Shown here piece by piece: positions 1-4,672 of a DNA stretch of 5,588 nucleotides. This stretch comes from Euryarchaeota archaeon Ods04. Lineage in GTDB: Archaea > Halobacteriota > Halobacteria > Halobacteriales > Halorutilaceae. The stretch covers positions 1 to 5,588 of the forward strand of contig JAQZDD010000088.1 of NCBI GenBank assembly GCA_028751055.1. Reading direction: 5' to 3'. A program made the position numbers and the translations under genes. The first letter of the stretch is position 1; every line of letters starts with the position of its first letter. The notes under the pieces were generated by a model. It did no database searches, was not told the DNA's origin, and saw nothing but the letters and a program-made list of their open reading frames with translations.

Positions 1-1
1 C

Positions 2-262
2 GCCGACGTTGTATACACGGACGCGTGGGTCAGCATGGGCGAGGAAGGCAAGGACGACTCGGCGTTCGAGCCGTTTCAGGCGAACACCGAACTGATGTCG
101 GGTGCCGCCGACGACCACGTCTTCATGCACTGCCTTCCGGCACACCGAGGACACGAGGTCACCGACGGTGTCATAGACGGTCCGAACTCGGTCGTCTGGG
201 AACAGGCGGAGAACCGGATGCACGCCCAGATGTCGCTTCTTGTCAGGCTCCTGCGTACGTAA
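2..262 (+). CDS. argF: Ornithine carbamoyltransferase, C-terminal part (5' end outside window)
   Basis: This is the last 86 residues of a cytoplasmic ornithine carbamoyltransferase, which makes citrulline from carbamoyl phosphate and ornithine in arginine synthesis (or works in reverse in the arginine deiminase pathway). The frame is open from base 2 and reads [13 protein letters not shown], the conserved strand plus the SMG ornithine-binding loop. The catalytic HCLP motif ([10 protein letters not shown], bases 122-151) follows, then EVTD, the VIDGP segment and the closing helix (QAENRMHAQ). The family is normally about 300 residues, so roughly 70% lies upstream of the window. The ATG at base 35 is internal and not a start. 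The HCLPA motif separates it from aspartate carbamoyltransferase. The next gene starts 32 bases downstream with its own possible TATA box, so argF is probably the last gene of its transcript; in haloarchaea argF is often at the end of an arg cluster, but that is not visible here. Confidence 0.95.
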   Translation, partial: ADVVYTDAWVSMGEEGKDDSAFEPFQANTELMSGAADDHVFMHCLPAHRGHEVTDGVIDGPNSVVWEQAENRMHAQMSLLVRLLRT

Positions 263-265
263 ATG

Positions 266-270
266 TTAAA
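266..270 (+). promoter_or_regulatory. Possible TATA box for the small membrane protein gene
   Basis: TTAAA lies about 25-29 bases before the ATG at 295, the spacing expected for a leaderless archaeal transcript. The box is short and sits directly after the argF stop, so read-through from argF is an equally plausible source of transcription. Confidence 0.3.
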
Positions 271-294
271 CGTAAGCAGCACCAAAAGGCAAGT

Positions 295-447
295 ATGACG
301 AACACAAAGAAGAGAACCCCGCAGGAGCAAGACACCAGCAAGCTCGAAGAAATCCTCAACAACATCAGCTGGAAGAAGGTTCTTGTCATCGTCTTCGGTG
401 TCTTGATGATGGTTCTCTGGCCCATCTCGATGGTCACGAACATATAA
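295..447 (+). CDS. Small single-helix membrane protein, function unknown (50 aa)
   Basis: I do not recognise this protein. It has a polar, charged N-terminal half (MTNTKKRTPQEQDTSKLEE, residues 1-19), a short amphipathic stretch ending in SWKK, and one hydrophobic helix at about residues 29-47 (VLVIVFGVLMMVLWPISMV), then stops four residues later. The two lysines just before the helix and the lack of a signal-peptidase site suggest a tail-anchored protein with its N-terminus in the cytoplasm. Support for coding: an ATG at leaderless distance from a TTAAA box, a compact position between argF and the tRNA, and a clean hydrophilic-to-hydrophobic layout. The longer in-frame extension back to base 25 overlaps argF and is rejected. 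Length and topology resemble small subunits or accessory proteins of membrane complexes, but nothing identifies a partner. Its stop codon overlaps the TATA-like element proposed for the tRNA. Confidence 0.65.
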   Translation: MTNTKKRTPQEQDTSKLEEILNNISWKKVLVIVFGVLMMVLWPISMVTNI

Positions 448-454
448 GAATATT
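443..454 (+). promoter_or_regulatory. Putative tRNA-Leu promoter (TATA-like)
   Basis: TATAAGAATATT overlaps the stop codon of the small membrane protein gene. A start site about 25 bases downstream of its centre falls near 472-475, giving a tRNA precursor with a leader of roughly 10-13 bases. The TTTATT at 472-477 is too close to the tRNA to act as its TATA box. Confidence 0.4.
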
Positions 455-484
455 CAAACCAACCGACGACGTTTATTCTGCCGC

Positions 485-569
485 GCGAGGGTAGCTTAGC
501 CAGGCCAACAGCGGCGGACTTAAGATCCGCTCCCGCAGGGGTTCCTGGGTTCAAATCCCAGCCCTCGCA
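485..569 (+). tRNA. tRNA-Leu, anticodon UAA
   Basis: The class II cloverleaf can be folded by hand. The acceptor stem is GCGAGGG (485-491) with CCCTCGC (562-568), seven perfect pairs, with discriminator A569. The D stem is GCT/AGC. The anticodon stem is GCGGA (514-518) with TCCGC (526-530), closing the seven-base loop CTTAAGA, so the anticodon is TAA at 521-523, reading UUA and UUG leucine codons. The long variable arm (531-544) has CCC paired to GGG, the class II mark of leucine tRNAs. The T stem is CTGGG/CCCAG around TTCAAAT. CCA is not encoded, and no intron is visible. UUA is a rare codon in GC-rich genomes; one case here is Leu23 of the DUF411 gene. The 3' end of this tRNA is copied in the array that follows. 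Confidence 0.97.
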
Positions 570-746
570 ATGGAGTGAGCTTTTGCGAACGGAATGAGAA
601 GGCGGGGATTTGAATTAGTGAGCGAACATGAGTGAGCGACCGTAGTTCAAATCCCAGCCCTCGCAATGGAGTGAGTTTTTGCGAACGGAATGAGAAGACA
701 GGGATTTGAGCAGGGAACGAGTGAACGAACTGACCGTAGTTCAAAT
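549..746. repeat. Tandem array derived from the tRNA-Leu 3' end plus its tail
   Basis: Two near-copies lie head to tail at 549-644 (96 bases) and 645-738 (94 bases), followed by an 8-base start of a third (739-746). Each unit begins with the last 21 bases of the tRNA (T loop, 3' half of T stem, 3' acceptor strand, discriminator A). By hand comparison the first 65 bases match at 62 positions; the remaining ~30 bases have diverged but both end in CCGTA, so CCGTAGTTCAAAT recurs at 640-652 and 734-746. Within each unit TTCAAATCCC at the start is answered by GGGATTTGA near base 65 in inverted orientation. The first divergent segment holds AGTGAGCGA twice (617-625 and 631-639). The stretch from 570 to 808 has no convincing gene; minus-strand open frames across it look like by-products of the repeat. 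It could be a local duplication, a degenerate integration scar, or a transcribed tail. No integrase is nearby. Confidence 0.9.
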
Positions 747-777
747 TTGTAAGCCACCTTTGTGTGACGCCGAAGCT

Positions 778-783
778 CATAAG
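778..783 (+). promoter_or_regulatory. Possible TATA box for the stand-alone RCK gene
   Basis: CATAAG lies 26-31 bases before the ATG at 809, fitting a leaderless start. It is a weak match, supported mainly by position and by the lack of a better start further upstream. Confidence 0.3.
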
Positions 784-808
784 CCGAACGAACACACGTA
801 TAACAAAG

Positions 809-1264
809 ATGCGCAACCACGTCGTCGTTCTCGGATACAGCTACCTCACACGTCCCGTCCTTGACAGGCTCGGGAAACGTGTCGAGTATGTAGTCGTGGC
901 GACCGACAGCGAACTCGCTGAACGTCTCCGGAGCCGTGGCTACAAGGTCGTCGAGGCGGAGTCGATAAACGAAGAGGCTCTCTTGGAGGCGGACATCGAA
1001 AACGCAACCGCAGTCGTCGTGGCGAGCGACAGCGACGCGGACGACTCCCTTGCCATACTCACGGCGCGCGACATCAACCCGGAGGTTGAGATAGTCGCCG
1101 TAGCGTCGAACTCGGAGAACGCCGAGAAGCTGAGACGTGCCGGCGCGGACACGGTCATAAGCCCAGCCGACATAGTCGGGAAGCTCTTGGTCGAGTCGGC
1201 GATGACAGGGGAGGACACGTCGGAGTTGGTGGAGAAGATACACAAGAGGGCTGTCGAGGATTAA
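809..1264 (+). CDS. Stand-alone TrkA-N/RCK domain protein (151 aa)
   Basis: This cytoplasmic protein consists almost entirely of one TrkA-N (RCK_N) Rossmann domain, the regulatory module that senses nucleotide or ions for potassium channels and transporters. It opens with MRNHVVVLGYS, a beta strand leading into what should be the glycine-rich nucleotide loop, but reads GYSYLT instead of the usual GxGxxG. Later landmarks are AVVVASDSDADDSLAILTA (strand and helix, about residues 67-85) and KLRRAGADTVISP (residues 107-119). There is no TrkA-C domain and no membrane helix. It matches the RCK domain of the convergent channel gene at about 75 of 142 aligned positions by my hand alignment, so the two are paralogs. 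The start at 809 is chosen because the beta strand begins there and a TATA-like box sits at leaderless distance; the in-frame ATG at 764 would add 15 unlikely residues. It may join the channel's gating ring or control another K+ transporter. Confidence 0.85.
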   Translation: MRNHVVVLGYSYLTRPVLDRLGKRVEYVVVATDSELAERLRSRGYKVVEAESINEEALLEADIENATAVVVASDSDADDSLAILTARDINPEVEIVAVASNSENAEKLRRAGADTVISPADIVGKLLVESAMTGEDTSELVEKIHKRAVED

Positions 1265-1330
1265 ACAGGACGGGACGATACAGAAAGGGCGGGGACACCA
1301 AGGACGAGGAAGACGCGAAAAGGACAGGCT
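1265..1330. other. Convergent intergenic gap between the two RCK genes
   Basis: These 66 bases separate two genes whose 3' ends face each other. No strong hairpin is visible. On the minus strand the gap is pyrimidine-rich with short T runs (such as TCCTTTTCG), the sort of sequence where archaeal RNA polymerase can terminate, so channel transcription may end here. The plus strand has no T run. Confidence 0.3.
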
Positions 1331-2698
1331 CTAAGCTTCGTCGCTCTCGTCTTTCCGGCTGTCTTCCTCTCCGGCTTTCGCGTCGTCTCCCGCGCCGGTG
1401 TCCGTACCTGTGTCCTTGTCTTCGTCTGTGTCGTCTCCGGCTTCGTCGTCTTTAGTTTCCTCTTTCACGTCGTCCGCCGCGTCTTCTTCGTCTCCGTCTA
1501 CACCTTCCTCTTCGTCCTTGCTCTCCACCTCCCCGTCTTCTTCGCCTTCTTTGTCTTCGTCAGGAAACTCCTCTTCCATCATCTCGTCGACCACCTTGCC
1601 CGTGTCGACGCCGGTCAGAGCCGACTCGACGAGGAGGTCGCCCACGACCGTCACGGGGCTGATGACGGTGTCGGCACCCGCGCGGCGTAGCTTTCTCAGG
1701 TTGTCCTCGTCGGCGGCTGAGACGACGATACGTGCGTCAGGGTTCATGTGAGAAGCCGTGAGGATAGCGAGTGCGTCTTCGGCATCGTCGTTCGTCGCCG
1801 CGACCACGGCTCTAGCCCTGCCCACACGCGCCTGTTCGAGAGCCGTCTCGTCGCTCGGGTCGGCGTTGACAACCATGTAGCCGCGCTCCCTCAGCCTCGA
1901 CGCAGTGTCGGCACTATCGGTTAGAACGACGAAGTCGGTCTTTTTCTGCAGTTCGGTTAGTATCGGCTCTGTCGTGTCGCTGTATCCTAGAACGACGACG
2001 TGGTCTTCGAGAGCCTCTAACTGGAGCCTCGTCATCCTACCGAGAGCCTTCGAGAGACGAGCCTCTATCGCGGGCGTTATCAACGTGGCGAGCGAGAAAG
2101 CGAACGCCGCGGTTCCGACGATGATGAACGACACGGCGAACGTCCGTGATAGCTGTGTCGTCGGCACGGCGTCACCGTATCCGACCGTGCTGATAGTGAT
2201 TACCGTGTAGTAGAAAGCGTCGATAGGCGTCTGTATGTTTTCGTATCCGTCGCGGAGCGCGTAGCTTCCGACCGTGCCGTACAGGAGTGCGGAACCGAGC
2301 GCGCCGACAGCCGCCCACTGTCCTTGGTTGAGCGTCAGGTGACGTGAGAAACGTGACCTGTTTGCTACCACGTTCGGGATAGCCGCGAGCGAAAGCAAGA
2401 CGAGCGGCACCGAGAGCACGTTCGACTGCGCGACTCCTTGGAGTGCGGTTATGGGAAGCAGGGCTAACGACGTGTACCAAGCTAGCCGTAGACGGCGTTG
2501 GAGTCCCCACGCGCTCAGGAGCATGGCGAACCCCGTGAAGGCACCCGTCAGCGAAACCGCGGTACGGACGGTTGCGGGCACGTACTCCGCCAGAGGCGTC
2601 ACGTACGGCTGGTAAGAAAGGGACACTACGCCAGTCACGACCGACAGGATACCCACGACGACGGTCAGAAGGACAGCGACGGATTCCCGATTAGCCAT
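1331..2698 (-). CDS. Potassium channel with C-terminal RCK (TrkA-N) domain and acidic tail (455 aa)
   Basis: This integral membrane protein is predicted to conduct K+ and be gated by its cytoplasmic domain. Order of parts: hydrophobic helices at about residues 6-29, 46-66, 72-90 and 93-112; a pore-lining helix near 127-148; the pore loop with selectivity filter TVGYGD (171-176); the inner helix at 186-209; a linker; the TrkA-N domain from EDHVVVLGYS (231-240) to about 375; then a tail to 455. The first four helices lack the regular positive charges of a voltage sensor. The nucleotide loop reads GYSDTT rather than GxGxxG, as in the neighbouring stand-alone protein. No TrkA-C domain follows; in its place are about 80 residues of which more than half are Asp or Glu. 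The ATG at 2698 lies about 30 bases after TATAAA. The upstream J-protein gene ends 49 bases away, so co-transcription is possible but not required. Confidence 0.93.
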   Translation of the reverse strand: MANRESVAVLLTVVVGILSVVTGVVSLSYQPYVTPLAEYVPATVRTAVSLTGAFTGFAMLLSAWGLQRRLRLAWYTSLALLPITALQGVAQSNVLSVPLVLLSLAAIPNVVANRSRFSRHLTLNQGQWAAVGALGSALLYGTVGSYALRDGYENIQTPIDAFYYTVITISTVGYGDAVPTTQLSRTFAVSFIIVGTAAFAFSLATLITPAIEARLSKALGRMTRLQLEALEDHVVVLGYSDTTEPILTELQKKTDFVVLTDSADTASRLRERGYMVVNADPSDETALEQARVGRARAVVAATNDDAEDALAILTASHMNPDARIVVSAADEDNLRKLRRAGADTVISPVTVVGDLLVESALTGVDTGKVVDEMMEEEFPDEDKEGEEDGEVESKDEEEGVDGDEEDAADDVKEETKDDEAGDDTDEDKDTGTDTGAGDDAKAGEEDSRKDESDEA

Positions 2699-2727
2699 GC
2701 GTGGTTTAGTGAGTCGCTTCGTGTATG

Positions 2728-2733
2728 TTTATA
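2728..2733 (-). promoter_or_regulatory. TATA box for the potassium channel gene
   Basis: On the minus strand this reads TATAAA, 30-35 bases before the ATG at 2698. It implies a start site a few bases ahead of the ATG, a nearly leaderless message. It lies in the 49-base gap after the J-protein gene, so the channel can be transcribed on its own. Confidence 0.55.
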
Positions 2734-2747
2734 CGTTACGCTGACAC

Positions 2748-3821
2748 TCAGCCTTCTATCTCATCTACCGTGTACGGTCCGGCTATCATCACGATGAGTT
2801 CGACTCCTGCCCAGACGGCGAAGAATAGGAAGATGTACGCGAGATACAGGTTGATATCGCTTAGCAAGTAAGCCATAAATCCGAGACCCACGGAGGTGAG
2901 AGCCGTCGATAGATATGGGTTCCTTCCTTTCGTACCCAGACCGAGCGACGACGAAAGGATGTTGAGGACGGTTACGGTGGCGAGGAAGGGCAGGAGCGCG
3001 GCACCTACAGTGACACGCGAGGCGAGAGTATCGTCGTTGTCGTTAACGGTCACGGTCTCGGAGCGTACGTCGGTTCCGACGTACGACTCGTAAGTGCTCT
3101 TCGCGTCGTCACGCGACTTGAACCAGTAAGGCAGGTCCTGTACCTCACCTTCGTAGCTCAGATAGCCGTCCTCGCCCTCAACTGCGTAGCCGCCCGCGTT
3201 CTCGACTATACGCCAGCCGTTTCCGAGCGAGAAGGTGCGTCGCTGTTTCTCGCGTCTCTCGGAGTGCTTCCGGTACGCTTCTTCCGCCTCCTCGGCTGAG
3301 CCGAACTCGGAGCGCTCCCTTCTTGAGCTTCCGTCCTTGCCGATGTAGACGCGCCCGCGTCCGCCGCGTTTGGAGATGTAAAACACGTCCCCCTCACGGA
3401 AGAGGAACCAGCCGTAGCCCATCTTGTCGACCTTCTCGCGTCGGTCCTCTCCGTCGTCTTCTCCGTCCTCGCCGCCCATCTCCCAAGGGTCTTCCCATCT
3501 CTTCCGTCTCTCACGCGTCCTTCTCTTGTGTTCGCTCTTCGTAGACGTACGTGTCTGCGTCTGAGAACCCGTGCTCCGCACGTCGTCCGACGAGTCCTGC
3601 TCAGGGGTAACAGCACCCGCGCCGGTCGTGCTTCTCTTTTCGGCACGTTTCCGCATCACCTCGTAGGCGTCACGTATACGTACGAACCGCTCCTCGGCGT
3701 CTTCGGCGTCGCTCACGTCGGGATGGTGTTCCTTCACCATCTCCCTGTAAGCGTCGCGCACCTCGTCCTCCGTCGCGTTACGTGCGACGCCGAGCACCTC
3801 GTGAGGTTCGCGGTCAGCCAT
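2748..3821 (-). CDS. Membrane-anchored J-domain (DnaJ-like) protein with duplicated central module (357 aa)
   Basis: This is probably a type III J protein that recruits and stimulates the Hsp70 DnaK at the membrane. Residues 1-62 form the J domain, with HPD at 33-35 and a helix IV region ending in KRAEKR. There is no Gly/Phe region, no DnaJ zinc repeats and no DnaJ C-terminal domain, so it is not the general DnaJ. Residues 64-130 are a polar linker with a basic cluster (KRRTRERRKRW, 99-109) followed by an acidic one (116-126). Two related segments follow: one from GYGWFLF (135-141) to about 190, and one from GNGWRIV (200-206) to about 247, each with G-x-G-W at the front, YI or YL near the middle, and F-x-S-x-x-(D/E)-A ending in Tyr near the end. 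Three hydrophobic helices come last (about 270-292, 304-321, 325-347). The start at 3821 lies 24-30 bases behind an AT-rich box. The client is unknown. Confidence 0.9.
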   Translation of the reverse strand: MADREPHEVLGVARNATEDEVRDAYREMVKEHHPDVSDAEDAEERFVRIRDAYEVMRKRAEKRSTTGAGAVTPEQDSSDDVRSTGSQTQTRTSTKSEHKRRTRERRKRWEDPWEMGGEDGEDDGEDRREKVDKMGYGWFLFREGDVFYISKRGGRGRVYIGKDGSSRRERSEFGSAEEAEEAYRKHSERREKQRRTFSLGNGWRIVENAGGYAVEGEDGYLSYEGEVQDLPYWFKSRDDAKSTYESYVGTDVRSETVTVNDNDDTLASRVTVGAALLPFLATVTVLNILSSSLGLGTKGRNPYLSTALTSVGLGFMAYLLSDINLYLAYIFLFFAVWAGVELIVMIAGPYTVDEIEG

Positions 3822-3844
3822 CGGGAGATGTAGGATTTCTTATG

Positions 3845-3851
3845 TAATAAA
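3845..3851 (-). promoter_or_regulatory. TATA-like box for the J-protein gene
   Basis: TTTATTA on the minus strand lies 24-30 bases before the ATG at 3821, in the divergent gap shared with msrB, and fits a leaderless transcript. Confidence 0.45.
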
Positions 3852-3897
3852 GTTCGGGAAGACAGACGCGCGCTCCGAGAAACGTAACCGCCCCGTT

Positions 3898-3921
3898 GGT
3901 GGAGACTCGCCGGTGGAGACT
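3898..3921 (+). repeat. Direct repeat GGTGGAGACT at the msrB promoter
   Basis: The ten bases GGTGGAGACT occur at 3898-3907 and again at 3912-3921, starting 14 bases apart. The second copy covers the position where the TFB recognition element would sit and touches the TATA-like TTAA (3921-3924), about 25 bases before the msrB ATG. A direct repeat placed there could be an operator for a dimeric regulator. No other copies were noticed in the window. Confidence 0.6.
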
Positions 3922-3926
3922 TAACG
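3919..3926 (+). promoter_or_regulatory. Possible TATA region of msrB
   Basis: ACTTAACG lies 21-28 bases before the ATG at 3947. It is a weak TATA match, but it is the only AT-rich element at the right distance and it abuts the direct repeat. Confidence 0.35.
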
Positions 3927-3946
3927 CTCGCGCACGTAATGCAGGC

Positions 3947-4351
3947 ATGGACGCAGAAAAAACCGAACTTCCATCGACCGACGAGGAGTGGCGAGAATGC
4001 CTGACGGAGGACGAATACCGCATTCTGCGCGAAGCGGGTACGGAGCCGCGTTTCTCGGGTGAGTACGTCGACCACAAGGAGGACGGGACGTACACGTGCG
4101 CAGGATGCGGCGCGGTGCTTTTCGACTCCGAAACCAAGTTCGGCTCAGGCACCGGCTGGCCCAGCTTCTACGACGCGAAGGAGGGCGCGGTCGAGTTTCA
4201 CGAGGACAGGAGCGCGGGGATGGTGCGCACAGAGGTCGTCTGCGCCAACTGCGGCGGACATCTCGGGCATGTCTTCGACGACGGTCCGGAGCCGACGGGC
4301 AAGAGGTACTGTATAAACAGCGTCTCTCTCAACTTCGAGGGCGAGGACTGA
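3947..4351 (+). CDS. msrB: Peptide methionine (R)-S-oxide reductase MsrB (134 aa)
   Basis: This cytoplasmic repair enzyme reduces the R form of methionine sulfoxide in proteins, normally using thioredoxin. The whole SelR fold is present: EEWRECLT and EYRILREAGTEPRFSGEY (residues 13-40), CAGC (51-54), the substrate loop GTGWPSF (68-74), CANCGGHLGHVFDDG (99-113) and the catalytic RYCINS with Cys122. Cys51, Cys54, Cys99 and Cys102 form the structural zinc site. The position used by some MsrBs for a resolving Cys (within GTGW) is Thr here; Cys18 is the only other cysteine, so it is either the resolving residue or Cys122 is reduced directly. The length is usual for the family. The start at 3947 gives the standard N-terminus; the in-frame ATG at 3911 has no support. 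A small regulator follows after 18 bases and is probably co-transcribed. Confidence 0.96.
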   Translation: MDAEKTELPSTDEEWRECLTEDEYRILREAGTEPRFSGEYVDHKEDGTYTCAGCGAVLFDSETKFGSGTGWPSFYDAKEGAVEFHEDRSAGMVRTEVVCANCGGHLGHVFDDGPEPTGKRYCINSVSLNFEGED

Positions 4352-4369
4352 GACCGAACGAAGATAGGA

Positions 4370-4660
4370 ATGGACGAGAAGACCACACGCAAACGTATCG
4401 CAGACCACCTGCGCGACAGGGACGCGAAGCCGTCGGAGATAGCCGACGCACTCGACGTGCACGTCGACTCGGTGTACGCGCACCTTGAACACGTCTCGCG
4501 GTCTGTCGAAGGCGAAGGAGGACGTATGCTCGTCGCGCCGCCCGAGTGCGCCGAATGCGGCTTCTCGGAGTTCGACTATCCGCTTTCGCGTCCGTCGAAA
4601 TGTCCTTCGTGCAAGAGCGAACGTCTCGAAGAGCCTGTGCTGCGCGTCGAAGAAGGATAG
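4370..4660 (+). CDS. Small HTH plus zinc-ribbon putative transcriptional regulator (96 aa)
   Basis: The protein has an N-terminal helix-turn-helix at about residues 3-45, with recognition-type sequence PSEIADALDVHVDSVYAHLEH (21-41), and a C-terminal zinc ribbon with CAEC at 60-63 and CPSC at 78-81. A short linker, GEGGRMLVAPP, joins them. This architecture matches the archaeal family of predicted regulators made of an HTH fused to a Zn-ribbon (COG3357, from memory), which is common in haloarchaea; targets of that family are not known to me. The gene starts 18 bases after the msrB stop, without its own clear TATA box, so it probably shares the msrB transcript. Its four cysteines could bind zinc structurally or respond to oxidation. 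Its stop lies only 12 bases from the stop of the convergent uspA gene. Confidence 0.85.
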   Translation: MDEKTTRKRIADHLRDRDAKPSEIADALDVHVDSVYAHLEHVSRSVEGEGGRMLVAPPECAECGFSEFDYPLSRPSKCPSCKSERLEEPVLRVEEG

Positions 4661-4672
4661 GGGAACTTAGAG

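Noticed and set aside
35..262. Separate small gene starting at the ATG at base 35
   Set aside because: The frame is open upstream to base 2 and encodes conserved ornithine carbamoyltransferase residues (VVYTDAWVS) before this Met, so it is an internal codon of a truncated gene.
549..746. CRISPR array or prophage/integrative-element attachment site
   Set aside because: Only two full units and a stub, with no unique spacers of even length, rule out CRISPR. An attachment pair would enclose an element, but the copies are 96 bases apart with no integrase in the window, and similarity extends well beyond the tRNA end.
520..816. Minus-strand open frame of 98 residues across the tRNA-tail repeats
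   Set aside because: It runs through the tRNA and both repeat units, so its repeated peptide only reflects the DNA repeat. No start context or recognisable domain.
647..1243. Minus-strand open frame of 198 residues opposite the stand-alone RCK gene
   Set aside because: It lies antisense to a gene with a clear Rossmann domain; its composition (many Arg, Tyr, Val) is typical of reverse-strand shadows in this GC-rich DNA.
1398..1751. Plus-strand open frame of 117 residues, very rich in serine
   Set aside because: It is the mirror of the acidic tail and RCK domain of the channel gene on the minus strand; Ser-rich content is what GAC/GAG/GAA codons give in reverse. It has no domain or promoter.
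2498..2797. Plus-strand open frame of 99 residues across the channel gene's 5' end
   Set aside because: It overlaps the channel's membrane-helix coding region, its promoter and the end of the J-protein gene, and has no recognisable features.
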